Below are positions 36,978-43,265 of a stretch of DNA of 43,265 bases, in pieces (the stretch's first letter is position 1; every line of letters begins with the position of its first letter). Below the pieces are notes generated by a model that was not told the origin of the DNA, made no database searches, and saw only the letters and a program-made list of their open reading frames with translations. Made by a program: the position numbers and the translations under genes. This DNA comes from Paracoccaceae bacterium. Its GTDB lineage: Bacteria; Pseudomonadota; Alphaproteobacteria; Rhodobacterales; Rhodobacteraceae. The stretch spans positions 1 through 43,265 of the forward strand of contig JASBUI010000012.1 of NCBI GenBank assembly GCA_030148005.1, written 5' to 3'.

Positions 36978-37627
36978 TACCCCACCAGCAGCTTCAGGCC
37001 CTGAGTGACGTCCGTACGCACGGCAAGTCGCAATCCCGGCTCATCCCCTGCCTTGAGCGCGGCCAGCATCAGGCGGTGGTTGTGTGGCGGCTCTGTGCGG
37101 CGCAGGCGGCCATATAGCTTGCGCATGGTGGGCCCCAGTTGCAGCCAGACGGTTTCGACCATGGCAAGCATGGCAGGCGCCTGAGCGCGCAGATAAAGCG
37201 TGCGGTGAAATTCAAGGTTCGCCCGGATGTACCCAACTGCGTCCTGTTTGTGGATCACTTCGGCAATCGTGGTGTTGATGCTTTGCAATCGCTCGATCAG
37301 GGCGAAATGCGCCCGCGGCATGGCGCGCGATGCAAGCTCGGTCTCCAAAAGCGCGCGAATCGCGGCCAGCTCTTCAATCCTGTCGTTCGACAGCTCGGGC
37401 GTGGAAACCCGCCCCGATGAAGACAGGGTAAGCGCGCCCTCTGCCGTCAGGCGGCGCAGCGCCTCGCGCGCGGGCGTCATTGAGACACCGTATTCATTTC
37501 CAAGCCCCCTGAGTGTCAGGCTTTCGCCCGGGCTAAGCTCGCCATGCATGATCCGGCTGCGCAGGGCGCGATAGATCATGTCATGGGCGGCCGAGCCGCC
37601 GTCGCCGGGTCTGGATTGGATCAACAT
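36977..37627 (-). CDS. GntR-family transcriptional regulator (FadR/FCD subfamily)
   Basis: The 216-residue protein has an N-terminal winged helix (MIYRALRSRIMHGELSPGESLTLRGLGNEYGVSMTPAREALRRLTAEGALT, about 17-67) and an all-helical C-terminal FCD ligand domain (about 85-205). The likely metal/ligand residues are in NLEFHRTLY and NHRLMLAALKAGD. The effector is unknown; FCD regulators often sense organic acids or acyl-CoA. It converges with lpd. Because FadR-subfamily sites are short palindromes with GT and AC half-sites, it is one candidate, untested, for binding the TGTGATCAC pairs at sdhC and sucC. Confidence 0.88.
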   Translation of the reverse strand: MLIQSRPGDGGSAAHDMIYRALRSRIMHGELSPGESLTLRGLGNEYGVSMTPAREALRRLTAEGALTLSSSGRVSTPELSNDRIEELAAIRALLETELASRAMPRAHFALIERLQSINTTIAEVIHKQDAVGYIRANLEFHRTLYLRAQAPAMLAMVETVWLQLGPTMRKLYGRLRRTEPPHNHRLMLAALKAGDEPGLRLAVRTDVTQGLKLLVG

Positions 37628-37664
37628 GCTCTATCAACAACAGACACCAAAGCGCCCGTCAATC

Positions 37665-38351
37665 TCAGAAGCGGTAGCGGTGCAACTCAGAGCCGTTTTG
37701 GCGCAGCCATGTGCGGGGCCGTTCATAGTGGGGACAGATCTTGTGAACCAGAGACCAGAAGCGCGGCCCATGGTTCATCTCGACCAGATGCGCCACCTCA
37801 TGGGCCGCCACATAGTCCAGCACCTCATGCGGGGCCATGATCAGCCGCCATGAGTACATCAGGTTGCCATCGGACGAACACGAACCCCAACGCGAGCGGG
37901 TATCGCGCAGTGATATTCGGCCATATTTCATACCGATACGTGCCGCATAGTGGTCAGAGGCCGCTGACAGCTGCTCTCGCGCGCGCACCTTCAGATAGCC
38001 CGCAACCCTTGGGCCGACGCGATCCGCGCCCCCCGGCACCCAAAGCGCGCCGTCCAACAGCTTCGGCGCGCGCCCTTGGCCGGAGCGAATGGCTGTATCT
38101 TGCCCTTGGATCGGCACTGTTGCGCCCAAGCCCACGTCCTGCGGCACGCTTTGATTGGCAAGGTGTTTGCGGATCCAATCGGCCTTTTCCCCGACAAACC
38201 CCTCGACAGTTCGCGCACGCACACCGCGCGGTACAGTCAGCGTCACCCGCCCATCCAATTGCGAGACGCGCAGCGACATGCGGCGCGCCCGCGTCGACTG
38301 GCGCAGCGTTATCTCGATCGGTGGATTTCCCGGCAAGACAAGATTTTCCAA
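37665..38351 (-). CDS. YgjP-like (DUF45/M48-type) zinc metallopeptidase
   Basis: The 228-residue protein of the SprT/YgjP type has the zinc motif HEVAHLVEMNHGPRFW (HExxH plus a downstream His) near residue 186, preceded by SLRDTRSRWGSCSSDGNLMYSWRLIMAP, the family hallmark. The N-terminal part (RRMSLRVSQLDGRVTLTVP) is the usual basic beta domain. I place the start at TTG 38351 because AGGAGG lies six bases upstream and homologues begin near LPGNPPI. The next in-frame upstream start (38393) lacks a comparable site. It would act in the cytoplasm; substrates are unknown. Confidence 0.8.
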   Translation of the reverse strand: MENLVLPGNPPIEITLRQSTRARRMSLRVSQLDGRVTLTVPRGVRARTVEGFVGEKADWIRKHLANQSVPQDVGLGATVPIQGQDTAIRSGQGRAPKLLDGALWVPGGADRVGPRVAGYLKVRAREQLSAASDHYAARIGMKYGRISLRDTRSRWGSCSSDGNLMYSWRLIMAPHEVLDYVAAHEVAHLVEMNHGPRFWSLVHKICPHYERPRTWLRQNGSELHRYRF

Positions 38352-38509
38352 AGGGCCCCTCCTGGCATGTTGGATTCTTAGCAGCAGCAACATCTGTCAT
38401 CATCAGAAAAATCTTGTCACCGCCCTGCGATCAAAAGCCTTTGACACCCCAATCTGGATGTGGCAGTTGCGTGCGACTTTCGAACATCGCCTTTAAGGAA
38501 GGAAATCTG

Positions 38510-38833
38510 ATGCCCAAGGAAGAATGGGGCGTAAAGCGTCTTTGCCCAACGACCGGCAAACGGTTTTACGACCTGAACAAAGATCCGATCGTAAGCCCCT
38601 ACACGGGCGAGGTTGTAACGCTGGACACCGGCAACAAGTCGCGCGTTTCAGTGACCTCGGCCAAAGACAAGGCGCCCAAGAAGAAGGTCGAAGAAGAAGA
38701 AGACGATCTGCTGGTCGATGACGATGATACGGATGTGGATCTGGGCGACGACGTTCTGGACGATGATGACGACAGCGATGATGTGTCTCTGGACGAGATC
38801 GCCGACGTCGCGGCAGACGACGACGACAGTTAA
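38510..38833 (+). CDS. TIGR02300 (FYDLN acid domain) family protein
   Basis: The 107-residue protein has the motif GKRFYDLNKDPIVSPYTG at about residues 16-33 and an extremely acidic Asp/Glu-rich tail (residues 60-107, with runs of D). This combination defines TIGR02300 in alphaproteobacteria, whose function is unknown. The Cys at residue 12 and Lys/Arg-rich start could contact nucleic acid or a partner protein. AAGGAAGGAAATC is an evident ribosome-binding site. It lies 92 bp upstream of the tRNA-Ala. Confidence 0.85.
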   Translation: MPKEEWGVKRLCPTTGKRFYDLNKDPIVSPYTGEVVTLDTGNKSRVSVTSAKDKAPKKKVEEEEDDLLVDDDDTDVDLGDDVLDDDDDSDDVSLDEIADVAADDDDS

Positions 38834-38925
38834 CCGGTTCGGGTGCCGGATTTTTCGCTTGATCTGACACCCAGCCTTGACTAGAGAAACGGGCGCAGGC
38901 CGCACAGGCCCGCACCCAAGATTTC

Positions 38926-40534
<1,609 letters not shown>

Positions 40535-40538
<4 letters not shown>

Positions 40539-40894
40539 ACCTCCAGCCGATCTTCGGGGCCGGTTCTGTTTTTAGGTTCTAACTTGGGTGTCGCCTTTGA
40601 TGTTACTCCATCAGAGGCGTTCTTGGGACGCTGATTTTCGCTCTTTTCATCTTTTCCACAGGGTTCGTGCCCTCCCACTTGTTGTGTCGGAGAAACCCCA
40701 AAGCCAAGTTCCACGAACGTCATCACGACAGAAAACATGGCGCGCAGAAACTCTTCCTTGCGCTCGTCGCTCACATCCATCCCATCAAGGTAGGACTGAT
40801 ATCGCTCGACATCGACGGTTAAGACGCGCTGCGCAGACGCAGCAAAGGTCTTGGAGATCGTAGGTGTCTGGTTGGCACTATTCATATCTTTCAT
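40535..40894 (-). CDS. Small hypothetical protein coupled to the serine recombinase
   Basis: The 119-residue protein (or 116 from a second ATG at 40885) has a helical core (VLTVDVERYQSYLDGMDVSDERKEEFLRAMFSVVMTFVELGFG) and a disordered Lys/Glu/Pro-rich tail. Its stop overlaps the recombinase ATG (ATGA), so the two are made together. The helical core followed by the FVELGFGV segment recurs, in my recollection, in short ORFs before recombinase genes of alphaproteobacterial elements. A role as recombination directionality factor or partner is possible but only suggested by position. Confidence 0.65.
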
Positions 40895-41083
40895 CGGAAA
40901 CTCCCGAGTAAAGTCCGCTATGACTGTGCCTCTCCTTTCATTTTACCGCGTTATTCGGCATAAACGCAAAAAGAGGCGCGTTTGTAATTCGCTTGAAACC
41001 TCCTGTGAGCGTGGCCAAAACCAATTCGATTTGAATGAGTGGTCGCTTTTCCGCTTTGCACCCGACATGCGTTCGCCTCCCGT

Positions 41084-41731
41084 TTAAGAAATTGTTTCCA
41101 TGAGACGCAGCCGCAGCAGCGTCGGTCTGGTCAGATCGCCGTAGATGCTCGCAACGCGGGTTAACCCGCTCTTGTGCTGCATCATGACATCATGGCCGGT
41201 GCGGTGATTGGCGAGGATCAGGATATCCTGAATCTCGCCCCGTGCGATCCGCTTGGGAGCTCGCAGCATTCCGCGCCGAAGGCTGAGATGTTCGCCGTTG
41301 ATTAAGATCTCGACATGTTCGCGATTGGTCAGATAGGTATAGACATCGATCAGGCCACTATGCCGGAAGGCAAATGCGCCGCCCATGAACAGCAAGGCAA
41401 CACCCCACCCTTGGAGGCTTTCCAAAGGCACATCCAAAGTCCCATGTTCTGCCACAGCCGCCAGACGCTCAAACGCGGTAGCGAGCGCCGCAACCAAGCG
41501 GTCAGCATGTTCCAGAAATATATTTCTGGTAGGGTCAGCAGGCGTTTCAGGCCCATAGTAAGCGACCAGCGAGAAAGCTGCCCCGAAATAGCCGATCAGT
41601 TTCACCGCAGTATGTTGTTCATATCCGCTAGATGGCAGCCTATGGCTTGCAACGAGCCGTATCGTATTTCCGGCTTTGGTCACGCGCGGCGTGCCGCTCA
41701 GGTAGTCTTTGAGTGTACGAAGAACGTCCAT
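41084..41731 (-). CDS. Hypothetical membrane protein of the element
   Basis: The 215-residue protein starts MDVLRTLKDYLSGTPRVTKAG and has AAGGAT as ribosome-binding site; an open frame to 41884 upstream is less likely. It has two hydrophobic segments (VKLIGYFGAAFSLVAYYG, about 44-61, and WGVALLFMGGAFAF, about 110-124). The C-terminal segment (VEILINGEHLSLRRGMLRAPKRIARGEIQDILIL) resembles bacterial PH-like domains of membrane proteins. No firm family assignment is possible. It follows the 41772-42164 gene by 40 bp on the same strand, so it probably belongs to the conjugation or cargo operon. Confidence 0.6.
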   Translation of the reverse strand: MDVLRTLKDYLSGTPRVTKAGNTIRLVASHRLPSSGYEQHTAVKLIGYFGAAFSLVAYYGPETPADPTRNIFLEHADRLVAALATAFERLAAVAEHGTLDVPLESLQGWGVALLFMGGAFAFRHSGLIDVYTYLTNREHVEILINGEHLSLRRGMLRAPKRIARGEIQDILILANHRTGHDVMMQHKSGLTRVASIYGDLTRPTLLRLRLMETIS

Positions 41732-41771
41732 TGTTCGTATCCTTCTAGATTGGATTTCTTTGAAACCGTGC

Positions 41772-42164
41772 TCAGCCGAGGTTGAGTGTCCTGCCGAGTG
41801 CGGCCCAATTGACGGGCAACATCGTGATGACAGGACAACCGAACTCTTCGCCCAAATGCCCGCGAATGCCTTGCACTCCGACATATCGGCATGCCGTGCA
41901 GTGCTGACCTGGTGTGCCGACGCCTGTGCAATTGTGGCCGATCAGCAAGTGCGGCGTACCGTGCGCAACCAGCACATAGGCTGTGGCAGCAAGTACCCAG
42001 GTCGGGCGGCGCGGTTTCACAATGAACCAAGTGAGCCCGAGCAACGCACCAAGCAGATTGCCCGTCTTCGCATCCTTGGTTGGAACAACCGACGCGCGGT
42101 TCTTTCGGTCAGGTCTTGGTGCCTTGCGGCCCACGACTTCGATAGAGAATTCTGATTTGCTCAT
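41772..42164 (-). CDS. Small Cys-rich putative membrane protein coupled to traG
   Basis: The 130-residue protein has a basic N-terminal region (residues 1-45, KAPRPDRKNRASVV) and two short hydrophobic segments (NLLGALLGLTWFIV and TWVLAATAYVLVAHGTPHLLIGH). The C-terminal part is rich in Cys and His (HNCTGVGTPGQHCTACRYVGV, then EFGCPVI). The four Cys plus His residues could bind metal or form disulfides. The ATG at 42164 overlaps the stop of the TraG gene (ATGA). It is not recognised as a known family; the location implies a role in the conjugation apparatus. Confidence 0.6.
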   Translation of the reverse strand: MSKSEFSIEVVGRKAPRPDRKNRASVVPTKDAKTGNLLGALLGLTWFIVKPRRPTWVLAATAYVLVAHGTPHLLIGHNCTGVGTPGQHCTACRYVGVQGIRGHLGEEFGCPVITMLPVNWAALGRTLNLG

Positions 42165-43125
42165 CTTCTGGCTTTCTTGCGACGATATCGCAGCTTTAGA
42201 ACTGGTTTCGGGTTTCGCGGATGATCGCCTTCCATCGGGTTTGGTTCGGCGTTTTCGCACCACGGCGAAACATCCCAGTAGCGAACCTTCTCAGCGAAAA
42301 TCGGCGGCGCGGATTTCACGAACAGAAGTTGTTCGTTTTCCGACAGCCCCGTGATCACTTGCGGCAGCAGAAGCGGCACACCGCGCTCAGAAACACTGAC
42401 GCCAACCTCATCGGCGCTGGTTTGGCCGAGATTGTAATTGCGCGTCATGATCGACCGTTCTCCAAGCAGCCGTGACAATCGCGCGGCCAACTCCTGGTCT
42501 TGCACCGCAAAGAATTGCTTCACTTCGGATTGGCTCAGGATGATGTTGGTCGTGTCGCGTCCATAAACCTGCTGCAAATGCGAGAGGTCTTGCACGATCA
42601 CCCAAACGCGCACGCCGTAGCCAGGAAGCAGCGTCAGCGATTCCGCCACACCGGCGATCCGCCCCATATTGGCGAACTCATCGAGCAGGAAGAGAACGCG
42701 CTGAGTTCCGCGCTGTGTTGCGACGGCATTGATGGCGTGCCGTGTGACAAGCGCCAGCCAGACACCATAGTCGCTGATCCGTTCAGCGGGGATCATGACA
42801 TAGACGGTTGTTCCTTCGGCCTTGAGGTCATCGAAGCTCACATCCGATCCGGACACCGCGTCAGCCAGTGGACCGCCAGGGCGGAACACTTGAAGCGCGT
42901 TGGAAGCGCCGGTGCGAAAATCCGCAAACTGCCGCGCGCCGTCCTCGAACTGTTTCAGAAACTCCTGACCATAGGCCATGATCACACCGTCGAGCGCAGC
43001 ACTTTTGCTCATGGCGATAAATGCCATCTCCAGCAGGTCGGCGCTCTTCACGATCCTCCAGAGGTCTGGCAGCGTGCATTTCTGTGGCCTGCCACGTGTG
43101 GCAATATAGAGGATCAGACCTTCAA
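42161..43125 (-). pseudogene. traG: VirD4/TraG-type coupling protein, N-terminus lost to IS insertion
   Basis: The last 320 residues of a type IV secretion coupling ATPase are present. Visible features are the Walker B segment VLFLLDEFANMGRI, the VWVIVQDLSHLQQVYG motif and the C-terminal FLVKSAPP-like region (LLFVKSAPPIFAEKVRYW). The frame continues upstream of the GTG at 43051 as EGLILYIATRGRPQKCTLP up to 43125, where the IS starts. The Walker A half therefore lies on the far side of the IS or is lost, and the protein is probably inactive unless translation restarts. Such proteins deliver DNA relaxase complexes to the conjugation channel. Intact, it would have about 600-700 residues. Confidence 0.85.
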
Positions 43126-43265
43126 GTGTCTGACGTCAGCACCCTTGGGACAGATTTGAGGATTTGAATAGCGGAGGATTTCTGGTTCATCTTATCGATT
43201 AGGAGATCGAGATGACAAAGAAACCGCAGACTTCGAAAGACGCCGCCGAGAAGGTGGTCAAGAAC
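43126..43265 (+). mobile_element. IS3-family-like insertion sequence, left-end fragment (copy 2)
   Basis: This is identical, in inverted orientation, to 1-140. Element orientation is plus, and the first base is 43126 or 43127 (one base is shared with the flank by chance or as target duplication). It interrupts the traG reading frame. Both copies are cut at the same internal base, as expected if an assembler stopped at a repeat. Confidence 0.8.
43212..43265 (+). CDS. IS3-type transposase OrfA, N-terminal fragment (copy 2)
   Basis: ATG at 43212 follows AGGAGATCGAG and encodes the same 18 residues as the fragment at 1-54. The gene runs off the window. Confidence 0.6.
   Translation, partial: MTKKPQTSKDAAEKVVKN

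Noticed and set aside
38660..38833. Simple-sequence repeat in the GA-rich stretch of the TIGR02300 gene
   Set aside because: The GAA/GAC/GAT runs encode the acidic tail typical of the family and are not an independent repeat element.

Overview
The window reads as a chromosomal contig from an alphaproteobacterium of the Rhodobacteraceae (Rhodobacter/Roseobacter group). The basis is high G+C coding sequence, a complete set of Rhodobacter-type ethylmalonyl-CoA pathway genes woven into the TCA-cycle genes, a 2-oxoglutarate dehydrogenase E2 with two lipoyl domains, a TIGR02300 protein and a LuxR/LuxI pair. Names come from reading the protein sequences; no database search was possible.

Layout. 1-140 and 43126-43265 are perfect inverted copies of one insertion-sequence end carrying the first 18 codons of an IS3-type transposase, so the contig was probably broken at a repeated IS. 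276-2911 holds a purine nucleoside phosphorylase, a TauE/SafE transporter and its TIGR02186 partner. 2917-6819 (all minus) holds a quorum-sensing unit (small ORF, luxR, luxI) followed by a helicase and a short-chain dehydrogenase. 7033-13995 holds ccr, a PlsB-like acyltransferase, phoX and, divergently, the ethylmalonyl-CoA mutase. 14064-17969 holds a second (hexameric) purine nucleoside phosphorylase, a 3-hydroxyisobutyrate-dehydrogenase-like gene, a DUF1989 gene and an RhlE-like RNA helicase.

The central block, 18351-36918, is a C2-assimilation/TCA supercluster. On the minus strand are sdhC-sdhD-sdhA-lipoprotein-lipoprotein-sdhB and mcl2-nnrU-DUF1737-mch. On the plus strand are mdh and sucC-orf-sucD-sucA-sucB-MAPEG-MAPEG-lpd. 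Together with ccr and ecm these can feed acetyl-CoA through crotonyl-CoA, ethylmalonyl-CoA, methylsuccinyl-CoA and mesaconyl-CoA to glyoxylate/malate and succinyl-CoA, and then through the TCA cycle. The sdhC and sucC upstream regions share a striking, previously unassigned control signature: two TGTGATCAC palindromes whose centres lie exactly 21 bp apart.

36977-38833 holds a GntR regulator, a YgjP-like metallopeptidase and the TIGR02300 gene. At 38926 a tRNA-Ala(GGC) marks the edge of an integrated conjugative-type element with lower G+C. A serine recombinase follows, whose last 21 codons are antisense to the tRNA. Beyond it lie a coupled small ORF, two membrane-associated proteins and a VirD4/TraG coupling protein cut by the terminal IS.
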